64,000 nucleotides of DNA. It comes from Sycon ciliatum. Its lineage: Eukaryota > Porifera > Calcarea > Leucosolenida > Sycettidae. Where the stretch lies: the NCBI RefSeq assembly GCF_964019385.1, contig NC_088644.1, positions 37,668,942 to 37,732,941 of the forward strand. Reading direction: 5' to 3'. The position numbers and the translations under genes were made by a program. Positions within the stretch are counted from its first letter, which is position 1; each line of letters opens with the position of its first letter. Positions 10,853 to 19,440 of this stretch are shown piece by piece. Below the pieces are notes generated by a model. That model worked only from the letters and a program-made list of their open reading frames with translations, was not told where the DNA came from and ran no database searches.

Positions 10853-10888
10853 GTGCGTGCGCGCGTGTGTGTGTGTGTAAGCGTTTTG

Positions 10889-10906
10889 CACGAAACTCGG
10901 AGTAAC
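10889..10906 (+). ncRNA. 3' half of a decayed class P hammerhead
   Basis: GAAA followed by an ACT/AGT stem III and a cleavage-triplet A matches the intact class P hammerheads elsewhere in the window. The CTGATGA half is replaced by GTT and GT microsatellite. The same remnant is in copy B near 55,030. It is not functional. Confidence 0.5.
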
Positions 10907-12590
10907 AAACGAATTTCTCGGTTGTCCATCGCTTGATGACTTCACTGGGTTGTGTGTCATTGGCTCATTGCTCCATCTTTGATGCTGAGCAGAGCACCCT
11001 TTCTCCAGCTGTGGGACCAGATCTTACAACTCGTACGCTGTACATGTACCAGTACATTTTATGTGTGCATGTACATGTACATTGTGTACAATGTACGTGT
11101 GTTTGTGTGTACATGTATAACAGTCTACATGTATTCTATGGACTACATTAGTCATTATACAATGCATGCTCATTGCTCAGCAAACAAGCCTTGATTGTCC
11201 TTGTTGTTCTGCACAATACATGCTACATATCCCCACGAACAATGTCCTGACTCCGAGTCCAAAGCTCTATCAGACTCACAGTGTCGCACTGTTTGGTACT
11301 GCAGCACCTCATCCACTGCCACTGGAGTAACAGTGTATTCAAACCGACAGGTTATATTCAGTAATTATTTACGTCATACATCAGCAGTGTGCATGTAGCT
11401 CCATTTTTTCACCACCGGTACATGGATTATTTACATGTAGACCATTAATTATATCCTCATGGCACCCACCCAGCACTGCCAGCAGTTGCTTCTCCTCATG
11501 CATTACCCAATGGCAATGTTTGTACATGTACGTGCATGTAGACAACGAGTTACGTATGCGAATCATAATATCCAATCATCGTGTGCATTGTACGTCGATA
11601 AGACATGCATGTGCACTGTACATGTATGGTCACTATGGAGAGTGGAGACTGTGTGTAAAAGGGAAGAATCAAGATCATGGCTTCCCCTCACCTGGCCCAA
11701 CTCTCTTCGTACATTGCAGCAGTGACGTCTTGCGTTATGCTCTGGTTGTGAAAAATGTCGTCACATTCCGCGGCTTTAACATTGTGCTCACACAGTCACA
11801 GCAGCTAGAGTGGAGGTTTGCCAACCTCTATGCTACATGTATATACATGTACAGTGTATTAAAATGCCGCTCCATTGACGCTAAAATGGAAGTGACAAAC
11901 ATAGCAGCCTGCAGCTTACATTTCTTTTTACAATCACACTGCTCTCAATCCCGATACAAAACCATAATCTGCTGACCATACAGCAGTACACTAACTATAA
12001 CAAACAATTTTCTTCGCAATGTAAAATTCAAAATCAAAGCGAAGCCTTTGGTATTGTAGACTTGTGCCCGGGCATTGCTACATTGTACTGTATCTGCATG
12101 TCAGCTCAGGTTGTCAGCTCAGGTTGTCTATAGTTTCTGCTCCAGTCAGGCCTGTGGCTTGCCGTCGATGTGTATCGACTATGAAAAAGTTATACTAGTG
12201 GAACCCTTACACATACACACGCACAAACACGCACACACACACAAACACACACACACACACGTCTCGTGCTTGCGAACTTGGTAAAGCTTTGTTGTCGGGT
12301 TTGGCGAGGTTGAGGAATGGGTACTTGGAATACATTTATTCCATATTTTTTTCAGGGCTCCTGGTACATGTACAATAGTCATGTATGTTTCCGGAAATAA
12401 CCTAGGAATCCTGAGGGTAGCCTCGTTCCCGGTCATGACAGCATATTGACGCATGCACTGGTGATGGTATTGGTAGAGCCTAGGGCCCAGTAGGGGTAGG
12501 CCCACGCATCTTGTCCTGAATTGACAGACGTACAATGTACAATACGACGTGTACATGTAAATGCAGGATAGCTCTCAAGTGAAGTGACTC
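10907..12590. other. No firmly supported gene; one possible exon
   Basis: A minus-strand frame at about 11,180-11,370 reads NITCRFEYTVTPVAVDEVLQ then CSWGYVAC. It looks protein-like, with paired cysteines, but has no convincing splice sites. A 151-codon plus-strand frame at 11,520-11,975 is unchanged in copy B except one residue, but the surrounding non-coding sequence is equally conserved. An AC microsatellite lies at 12,228-12,260. Confidence 0.35.
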
Positions 12591-12655
12591 AGGAATGAAA
12601 GGAAATCCACAACATACTACAAGTACATGTATGTTGCTTATTTCCTTTCATTCCT
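12591..12655 (+). ncRNA. Conserved miRNA-sized hairpin
   Basis: A 16-bp perfect stem (AGGAATGAAAGGAAAT with its complement), a 3x3 internal loop, an 8-bp stem (CAACATAC/GTATGTTG) and an 11-nt loop, 65 nt in all. In copy B (56,712-56,776) both stems are intact and the two substitutions fall in the internal and terminal loops. It could be a miRNA precursor, a tiny foldback transposon or a regulatory structure. Nothing here shows transcription. Confidence 0.4.
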
Positions 12656-13737
12656 AGTAGTACTAAATGTGGTATGTTGTTTGATAGTATGCTCTGTATT
12701 GATTGTCTCATTATGTACATGTAGTTGGCGCCACTAACGCTTTCTTGGACTTGGGTGCTATATTTGCCACTGCTCTGACCGCCAAAGTGCCAGATATACA
12801 ATGTATAAGGACTTGCTTGCTGTGGGTTCAATCACCGCTGTATTCGACTTGAAATGTAATGGTACGAAAGGCCTAGTCAAAACTACAATGGCTTCTGTGC
12901 TTCGTTTGTTGGCTTTCATTCTTAGATCGATATTATGTACACGTACACTGCAATGAATGGAGCATCCTTCTTGATAGCGTTATTCGTATTACTGTAGTAA
13001 GGATGCTGCATCCAGTATTAGTGAGGATTGGAGTAGTAAGAACTGTCAATTGCTGGAGGGATCATGAGGTGTTTGCCAGCGGAAATTATAGGGCTGTACT
13101 GAGGGTGTTCTGCCTTACTCGATTCGCGATTCGCACTTGTTGATTTAGCATTATGCCACCACTTACCATTGCCATAGTAGTATATTAGTACAGTGTACAA
13201 GTACAACGGCTATGTACTGTCATGTGCCATGCACTGTCGACTTGGCTGTCCACAAAATGCCTATGGGTTTGTTACGAATGTCTTAGCTTCATCTCTGGCA
13301 CCTTTGACCAGTATGAGGAGAGTCAATCATTGAGTCATTGAATAGAATGCGTCTCTCGGTGTTCGCAAGACCAGGAAGCAGCATCAAGTTCTTATCATGG
13401 CATTATAACTTCTGCCCGTAGTCTGAAATATTAAAATGTCTACCTGCCCACGCCGACCTAGACGAGGGTACATGTTTGTATGATGTAGATTGAAGTATTG
13501 AATCTTCCGTAATGCTTGAATACGCTTCCTTCCATGAACTGTCTCTCAGTTGGCGTCGGAAGGCTGAAGCCGAACCAGGTACGTACATGTATGACTGTAC
13601 TCGACACATAGTTGTATTACAATCAGGAAAATGTGAGAACAACAATGGACAAAGAACTCAATGGATTCAAATGTGATTTTAATGTAATGATTATGTACAT
13701 GTAACTGTACTACTACCAGCGGGTGCATGTGTGCTGT
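12656..13737. other. No supported gene
   Basis: This is the downstream flank of the GH28-like gene, collinear with copy B. Only short frames are present. Confidence 0.5.
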
Positions 13738-15165
13738 TCAGACCAGACATGGCTTGGGAGACACATTCTCCGCATGCCCATGCGCATTGCAGCAGTGAAA
13801 TTCAGTCACATCGCTACTGTTACTCGCTGTCAGACTAACGCTATCCATTTGTATGGTGCAGGGGCGGAGAGGAGAGCAGCTGAACTCACCCGCCACGGCA
13901 CTAGACACAGTCCCCTGACTGTTCTGGATTATGATACTGTCCATCGCTACACCGCCGCTCGTCGAGTTCAGGCACGGAGGAAAGGCCGGACACCAGAAAG
14001 CATCTACCACGAACGCTGTTCCGACGTCGTGAAAACTAGCCCCTGCAATCGTGAGGTTGGACATCTGTCCTCTACCCGCCTGCGTGGCTAATATCCGAAT
14101 AGCATTGAGAGTGCCGCGGAAACTGTCTCCCTCCATAGTAACATTGCTGACCATCCCGTCCTGCAGTACTAGTGTATAACCTGAGTTTCCACCTATCAAT
14201 TTCATGCTGTTGGTATGAAGTCCCGTTCGAGAGCTGGCTCCCAACGGGTCGTGCATGAATAGATTCTCACCAGACGTGCGAAATGTGCAACCAGACGCCA
14301 TCACCGTGGAGTTCGTCACGACGAGTCCGTGAGAAATGTGTGTCTGCCGCTGGAATACCAGCCGGGATATATCGGTGGTGTCGGAACCACTGGAGAAGAT
14401 GTTCACGTTGCAAAGTTTGACAAGCTGTTGGATAGGCTGGCCTATAATCAACACGGCCACACCGAAGGACCCACGAAACGTGATGTTAGTAATTAACCCA
14501 CCTCCGCTGGCCTCCTTTGCAGACGTTTGCTGCGCGAGAAGCAGCAATGCCGGACCATTAATGCCCAATGGGATGTTCTCTCCCAGTCCGAAGTTCAAGG
14601 GATAATCCTGCTTGTCGTCTTCCACGCTCCGGCCCTGTATAGATCCCTGCCCATCTCCCGTGATGGTGAAATTGTCCATTCTTTCGACTGTGATGAAGGC
14701 TCTCGCACCGCCCCACGCTGATGCCTTTCTGGGCGAGAGCAATTTGCCAAGGATTCTAAATATGCAGCTGGCACAGTGGGGTATTGTCAGTGGATCGACC
14801 AGGTAGGTGCCATTAGGCACGCACACCTGCGCGTACATAATGATGCTGACTCGGGAGCAGTTCGAAAAGGCGTCGACAAATGCCTGCGTGTCGTTGTGCC
14901 GCCCGTCGCCCTTGGCACCGAAGTCCATAACGTTGAACGCACCTATCAGGAAGGGTTCGCACTGAACACCATGCGGCTTCGGCGCATCAGTTGAAGTCCC
15001 TAGGTGATCATCAGGTTCCAAATCAGAACTAGGTATTATTTCCCTCGCTACTGTACCTAGCACGGTACTATTAGTGTTGGCGTGATCAGATGGTACGATT
15101 GCCACGGATAATCTGGGTACATTCAGTCCAATGAAACAAGCCACAGCAGCGATCAGGAACTCCAT
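13738..15165 (-). CDS. Secreted GH28/pectin-lyase-fold protein (polygalacturonase-like)
   Basis: 475 aa, one uninterrupted exon. Residues 1-22 form a signal peptide. Residues 77-93 (FNVMDFGAKGDGRHNDT) match the classic start of the GH28 parallel beta-helix domain, and VCVPNGTYLVDPL (114-126) matches the following conserved strand. The C terminus, CNAHGHAENVSPKPCL, matches the end of plant-type polygalacturonases. There are many N-x-S/T sites and paired cysteines, as in an extracellular protein. I do not see the catalytic NTD, DD, GHG or RIK motifs: the region around GSDTTDIS has no NTDG and no second Asp pair. It may therefore be a non-catalytic or diverged member. The intronless gene and plant-like ends leave horizontal transfer open. 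Copy B (57,837-59,265) is frameshifted many times. Confidence 0.7.
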   Translation of the reverse strand: MEFLIAAVACFIGLNVPRLSVAIVPSDHANTNSTVLGTVAREIIPSSDLEPDDHLGTSTDAPKPHGVQCEPFLIGAFNVMDFGAKGDGRHNDTQAFVDAFSNCSRVSIIMYAQVCVPNGTYLVDPLTIPHCASCIFRILGKLLSPRKASAWGGARAFITVERMDNFTITGDGQGSIQGRSVEDDKQDYPLNFGLGENIPLGINGPALLLLAQQTSAKEASGGGLITNITFRGSFGVAVLIIGQPIQQLVKLCNVNIFSSGSDTTDISRLVFQRQTHISHGLVVTNSTVMASGCTFRTSGENLFMHDPLGASSRTGLHTNSMKLIGGNSGYTLVLQDGMVSNVTMEGDSFRGTLNAIRILATQAGRGQMSNLTIAGASFHDVGTAFVVDAFWCPAFPPCLNSTSGGVAMDSIIIQNSQGTVSSAVAGEFSCSPLRPCTIQMDSVSLTASNSSDVTEFHCCNAHGHAENVSPKPCLV

Positions 15166-15266
15166 TTCAAGATCAACGGCGTCACAGCTTACAAGAGAGC
15201 GGAATCTAACGAACGATATACTATTTCTTCACAGTCATTCAAAGGTCGCCCCCCAAATCAACTTAG
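15166..15266. other. Upstream flank of the GH28-like gene
   Basis: No clear TATA box or other promoter motif stands out on the minus strand. This segment is nearly identical in copy B. Confidence 0.3.
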
Positions 15267-15793
15267 GGAGCATCTCATAAGTTCGCATTTATTTTGCAAA
15301 CGTAACGCATTTCGAATAGACTTTACCCCCCTACCTCCCCCCTCTATTCGAAAGTCTTATCGCACATTTTCTGTGTTTATCTACTGTACACATCCATGCC
15401 CCATACTATGGTATGCTTATGTACATGATTGTACAGTCATGTACAATCAATGACAGGTACACGCACATAAACATAGTTCCTCCACAACAACTGTACTGCT
15501 GTAAACCTGTAAACGCTGGCCAGGTACATGGTTTGATCAGGCTGGTGTGACATTTGACACCTCTGAGTAGCCTGCATGCATGCAGTGCAAGGGTTAGCTG
15601 ATCTGCAAACACAGGTACTAGATCTCCACCTAAACACACTCATTTGCTGCAAGGATCTAGCACGGAAGTAGATTGTACAGTTCCAGAAAATGTGCGGACA
15701 GTCATTTTTCTATTCGAAAAGGGCGCTACCCCCCTACCCCCGTTTCGAAATGCGTTACGTTTAGAAACAAAATGCGAACTTATGAGATGCTCC
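15267..15793. mobile_element. 527-bp TIR element with 5-bp target duplication, only in copy A
   Basis: Ends are inverted copies over more than 50 bp, starting GGAGCATCTCATAAG. The flanks are CTTAG on each side (15,262-15,266 and 15,794-15,798). Copy B has a single CTTAG at the empty site near 59,365. The interior carries no transposase frame. The superfamily is not identified; the short TSD and long TIR leave several options. Confidence 0.85.
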
Positions 15794-16085
15794 CTTAGAA
15801 GAATCAGCGCAGTTTCATTCAAATGTCTATGAAAACACTTCCTCAGGCAGGCACAACAGCCTCCCACCTCTGCTGGATCCAGAAACAGCCTCCGCACGAG
15901 ATCTCCCGTTCTGGCTGTATCCAAGAAGATTAGACAACAAAAATTACGCTGACTGACCCATTGTCATGAATACGATCGAATACAGTGACAACATCGCGAT
16001 GTCTGTGACAGTGTGTGAGTCGGTTCTACGGGAGGGTTGGCACATGTAAAAGGGACAGTGGAATCAATTCTGGGTACAAGCATTA
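15794..16085. other. No supported gene
   Basis: Collinear with copy B 59,366-59,660. Short frames only. Confidence 0.45.
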
Positions 16086-16098
16086 TGTACATGATGTA

Positions 16099-16186
16099 CA
16101 CAAAGGCACACAATGAAAACCTTGGCAAATTTATTCCGTTGTGACTCCGAGTTTCATGGCTGAACCAATCATCAGACAACGATATA
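16099..16186 (-). mobile_element. Short hammerhead-bearing insertion (class P), only in copy A
   Basis: About 87 bp that is missing from copy B at about 59,658. On the minus strand it consists of a hammerhead followed by ~40 nt that ends near CATTGTGTG. The same layout follows the Penelope-like hammerhead at 17,742. I read it as an extremely 5'-truncated Penelope-like 3' end. Confidence 0.6.
16137..16181 (-). ncRNA. Type I hammerhead ribozyme (class P)
   Basis: In minus-strand order: stem I 5' strand CGTTGT; core CTGATGA; a 13-nt stem-loop II with TGG/CCA pairing around TTCAG and a T-T mismatch at its base; core GAAA; stem III ACT/AGT with loop CGG; cleavage triplet GTC; stem I 3' strand ACAACG. 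Stem I pairs perfectly over 6 bp. All invariant core positions of the hammerhead (CUGANGA, GAAA, NUH) are present. The weak stem II may lower activity. Confidence 0.8.
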
Positions 16187-16329
16187 TTCGATATTGTGCG
16201 CCATCACGCAATCAATCCTCCTCCCCTGTTTCTCATCCACCCTCTCCCTCACGCACCCTGTCTGTTTGTGTATCAGTCTGTCTGAGGCTGTCTTTCTGTC
16301 TGACGCTGTCTGTCTGTTTGTATGTATGG

Positions 16330-16630
<301 letters not shown>

Positions 16631-16632
<2 letters not shown>

Positions 16633-16852
16633 CAGTATTATGCTCCCTAGCGTCAGCAATGTCGTTAGGTTGAGCACTCTTACCTTAGCGCGAACCCTTG
16701 CCGCTCGCCTTGTGCAACGCTCACTGCTCTTGGAGCATTTCGAGCACTCTTGGCGGGGTTTGCTTCACGGAAACGTATTTCATTGCGAAGAGCTGCGCTT
16801 TGGTCCTCTGAGCTGTGCTGAGGAGCTCTAACAGAGCGACACAGTTGCTGTT
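16631..16852 (+). mobile_element. Class R hammerhead unit (retrozyme-like), truncated at 3' end
   Basis: A ~220-bp unit that begins after (TATC)n and contains two GAGCACTCTT motifs. It ends in a hammerhead-shaped sequence whose GAAA core is mutated to GACA. Copy B has the same unit at 60,361-60,590, followed by a second diverged unit. Here the 3' strand of stem I is cut off after CA, where the Penelope-like fragment begins. It has no coding capacity. Confidence 0.6.
16813..16852 (+). ncRNA. Decayed class R hammerhead (GACA core)
   Basis: CTGTG, then CTGAGGA, stem II GCTC/GAGC around TAACA, then GACA where GAAA is required, then stem III ACAG/CTGT. The 3' strand of stem I is replaced by the Penelope-like fragment. 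The intact relative at 48,881 has GAAA and the full CACAG. Predicted inactive. Confidence 0.7.
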
Positions 16853-16860
16853 CATGTGAG

Positions 16861-17427
16861 AGGCCTGGCAACGTCCTGAAAAAGATCTTCAACCGACATA
16901 ACGTGAAGGTTAGCTATTCATGTATGCCCAACATCGCAGCGATTATTAGTGGGCACAACAAGCGGCAACTGATACAAGAACCTCCTGAAAAGCCTTGCAA
17001 TTGTAGAAAAAAGCAGGAATGCCCCATGGAAGGACGTTGCCAGGCCTCTCACATCATCTATGAAGCACACGTCACCAGCCAGGATGAGCTCAGGACATAC
17101 ATCGGCTCAGCAGAGACAACGTTCAAAACAAGATACAACAACCACACGATGTCCTTCCGCCACGAAAAGTACCGCACTAACACGGAGCTCTCCAAACACC
17201 TCTGGAAAAAGAAAAACGACGACAAAGAGTATCACCTGTCCTGGAGAATCAAGGACAAGGCCAGCTCCTACAACCCCGCAACGAAGAGATGTTGCCTTTG
17301 CACCACGGAGAAGGTGCGTATACTCACTGCTGACAAGACCAAAATCCTCAACAAGCGAAGTGAAATCATCGCCAAATGTCGTCATGCAAACAAATACCGG
17401 CTCGCTAAGTATAACGGAATCACGTAA
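16861..17427 (+). pseudogene. Penelope-like ORF, RT C-end and GIY-YIG endonuclease
   Basis: The frame is open from about 16,861, with no ATG at its start because the reverse transcriptase is lost. It begins NVLKKIFNRHNVKVSYSCMP, the typical hinge after the Penelope RT. It continues with the zinc-like linker CNCRKKQECP and GRC, the IIYEA and YIG pair of the GIY-YIG nuclease, FKTRYNNH with the catalytic Arg, TELSKHLW, CCLCTTEK and ILNKRSE. These are the standard landmarks of the Penelope endonuclease. The fragment is otherwise intact to its stop. Confidence 0.85.
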
Positions 17428-17741
17428 AACCGGACATGGGCAGAGCAACCTGATGCCCAATGAAACCAGACACACTGCACCATTATTGTTATGATTAACG
17501 CCAAATATAGCACCGTAATGGCCTTACACCCCCTGACGCCAGGCATGCGCTAGTTAACTCCAGATTTACATGCTCCATTCAGCGCTTGTCACAGTAATGG
17601 ACAATTGATATCAATATTTTACACTGCCTGCACCTAGCAGTAACTCTTCACTCTTCACACTTCACGCTTTCTTTTTGTGCGCCTTGCTGTGTGGTTGTGT
17701 ATTTCTTTAGTGGACCTGACAGCCCTGTTTTAGTTAGAAAA

Positions 17742-17784
17742 GTTGCCTGACGATTGAAAAACTCAAGAAACTCGGAGTAGCAAC
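17742..17784 (+). ncRNA. Type I hammerhead ribozyme in the Penelope-like 3' region (class P)
   Basis: Stem I GTTGC (17,742-17,746) pairs with GCAAC (17,780-17,784). The core CTGACGA is at 17,747-17,753. Stem II TTGA/TCAA closes an AAAAC loop. GAAA is at 17,767-17,770. Stem III ACT/AGT closes a CGG loop, and the cleavage triplet is GTA. Every required core base is present. The 3-bp stem III is typical of minimal Penelope-type hammerheads, which are thought to work best as dimers. Confidence 0.88.
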
Positions 17785-17841
17785 GGATTGTGTTTTCTTG
17801 GTGAGGACCGCTTCCATTGTATCTATAATATCTATCTATCT

Positions 17842-18190
17842 ATCTATCTACAAATATTACACAGCAATGAACCAAACAAGTCTCATTCCACTGGTACTTC
17901 GACTTTCGTGTCAGAACACTTCATCAGACAGCATATGACCAAGACTAACAATCACAGTTAATTTTCTTTTTATACGGAGAAGGGGAGAAGGGGGCAAAGG
18001 TGATGGCGGTACATTTCAATAGCGCGAGGGAAAGGGATGACAAAATCAACGTGATTATAAGAGGAAAAAGATGTTGAGAGTATAGAGCATAGCCAGGGTA
18101 GAGAAACAGCGCGATTTTCTGGCAACACATCAGTACAGATTTGTGCTGCATTGTTACACATCAAATTGTGACCTAGGGCGGTAAAAAGGG
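17842..18190 (-). mobile_element. Class P hammerhead repeat in (TATC)n, no ORF
   Basis: Between two (TATC)n tracts. On the minus strand it carries ~250 bp of unassigned sequence, then a hammerhead-like motif, then a ~40-nt tail into the microsatellite. Copy B (60,870-61,190) has the same element with a better preserved ribozyme. It is probably a non-autonomous or truncated Penelope-like insertion. Confidence 0.5.
17891..17932 (-). ncRNA. Decayed class P hammerhead
   Basis: CTGATGA, stem II GTGT/ACAC and GAAA are kept, but stem III has G opposite G and the loop differs. The equivalent in copy B (60,915-60,956) retains the full stem III. Predicted weak or inactive. Confidence 0.6.
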
Positions 18191-18192
18191 TG

Positions 18193-18193
<1 letters not shown>

Positions 18194-18265
<72 letters not shown>

Positions 18266-18314
18266 GCGCAGATTGAGTATCTATCTATCTATCTATCTAT
18301 CTATCCATCTACTG

Positions 18315-18359
<45 letters not shown>

Positions 18360-18404
18360 GCGCAGATTGAGTATCTATCTATCTATCTATCTATCCATCT
18401 ACTG

Positions 18405-18437
<33 letters not shown>

Positions 18438-18440
18438 CAA
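18194..18440. repeat. (TATC)n microsatellite with embedded class R junction fragments
   Basis: Long (TATC)n interrupted twice by the same short insert, CGCAGATTGAG (about 18,267-18,277 and 18,361-18,371). This insert equals the sequence immediately 3' of the cleavage site of the intact class R hammerhead at 60,789. The block TATCCATCTACTGATCTATC also repeats. Confidence 0.85.
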
Positions 18441-18500
18441 GTATCTATCTCTGTCCCTCTCTGTCTCTACCTCTCTCCGTCTCTTTCTCTCTGTCTGTCT

Positions 18501-18700
18501 NNNNNNNNNNNNNNNNNNNNNNNNNNNNNNNNNNNNNNNNNNNNNNNNNNNNNNNNNNNNNNNNNNNNNNNNNNNNNNNNNNNNNNNNNNNNNNNNNNNN
18601 NNNNNNNNNNNNNNNNNNNNNNNNNNNNNNNNNNNNNNNNNNNNNNNNNNNNNNNNNNNNNNNNNNNNNNNNNNNNNNNNNNNNNNNNNNNNNNNNNNNN
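18501..18700. other. Assembly gap (200 N)
   Basis: Exactly 200 N between a TCTG microsatellite and LINE sequence. Copy B crosses the same microsatellite and then continues into different sequence, so the join across this gap is not supported by the window itself. Confidence 0.99.
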
Positions 18701-19440
18701 GACTTCTGTGGACTTCAAGAGCTGAAAATTGTGGATGACATCGACAAACGAATAGGTGTTCACAAAGAGTATCGTCTGATAGGATTCGGTCAGGAGACAG
18801 GTCGACATGGCGGAATTGGATTTGCCGTCTCCAACAATTTCCAGCAGTACCTAACAAATTTCAAACAAAATTCTGACCGTGTAGGATACGCGGACTTCCT
18901 ATTGCCGTCGCTACCGGTCGACAACAAGAGCAACGAACGGGTTCCTGTTCGCTTCATTATTGCGTATGGTCCAAACAACCCAGTCGCCAAGCAGAACCCA
19001 GAGCAACGAGACAAATTCTATGACGAGCTTTCTGAAGGACTGCAAGCTAAAAACAAGAGGACACTAGTGTTTTGTGTCGGAGACTTCAACAGCAAAGTTG
19101 GCAGTCGTCAGTGTGCGTCCATGGGTGCCTTCTCGAGAGGTACACGCAACGAGAACGGTGAAGCCCTTGTGCAGTGGACTCAGTCAAACTGCCTTGTGTT
19201 GGCCAATACACTGTTTCAATATTCCATGCGCTACAGAACAACATGGACGGGATCAGTAACTAGCACGGATACTGGAGTCAAAAAGCAGATCTACAACACT
19301 ATCGACTATGTCATCGTCCCAGAGCGCTTCAGACCCTTGGTGGGGAAAGCACGGTCTTATTCAGGTACGGAAGTGACAAGCGATCACAAGCTGGTAATTG
19401 CTGATATGGAGTTTTGCAGTCTCTTCCGAATCTACAGAGC
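18701..19440 (+). pseudogene. LINE endonuclease (APE-type) fragment
   Basis: The frame is open from the gap to 19,507. It contains IIAYGPNNP, FCVGDFNSKVG (the conserved GDFN), GTRNENGEALVQWTQSN, IDYVIVPERFRPLV and the terminal SDHKLVIADME (SDH motif). This is the APE endonuclease of RTE/CR1-type LINEs, the one that databases label craniofacial-development-protein-2-like. The start is lost in the gap and no RT follows; a different LINE takes over at about 19,450. Confidence 0.8.

Larger units (their letters stand above)
16853..17822 (+). mobile_element. 5'-truncated Penelope-like element
   Basis: It starts abruptly at the class R cleavage region and holds the C-terminal endonuclease part of a Penelope-like ORF (to 17,427), a ~310-bp 3' region, a hammerhead at 17,742 and a ~38-nt tail ending CATTGTATC next to (TATC)n. 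Hammerheads in terminal repeats of Penelope-like elements are known. The element is absent from copy B, where a second class R unit occupies this place. Confidence 0.8.

Noticed and set aside
10622..10960. Poly-Thr, poly-Gln and poly-Val frames
   Set aside because: Translation of the (GTT)n/(AAC)n tail. The (TAG)n at 51,035-51,120 gives the same artefact.
11520..11975. 151-codon frame kept in both copies
   Set aside because: The surrounding non-coding sequence is equally conserved and the frame includes TACATG-derived Met-Tyr repeats, so conservation is not evidence of coding.
18194..18440. CRISPR-like array
   Set aside because: Regular spacing comes from the (TATC)n microsatellite with two short inserts; there are no spacers, and the genome is eukaryotic.
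18273..18857. Frames with long X runs
   Set aside because: They translate through the 200-N gap and mean nothing.
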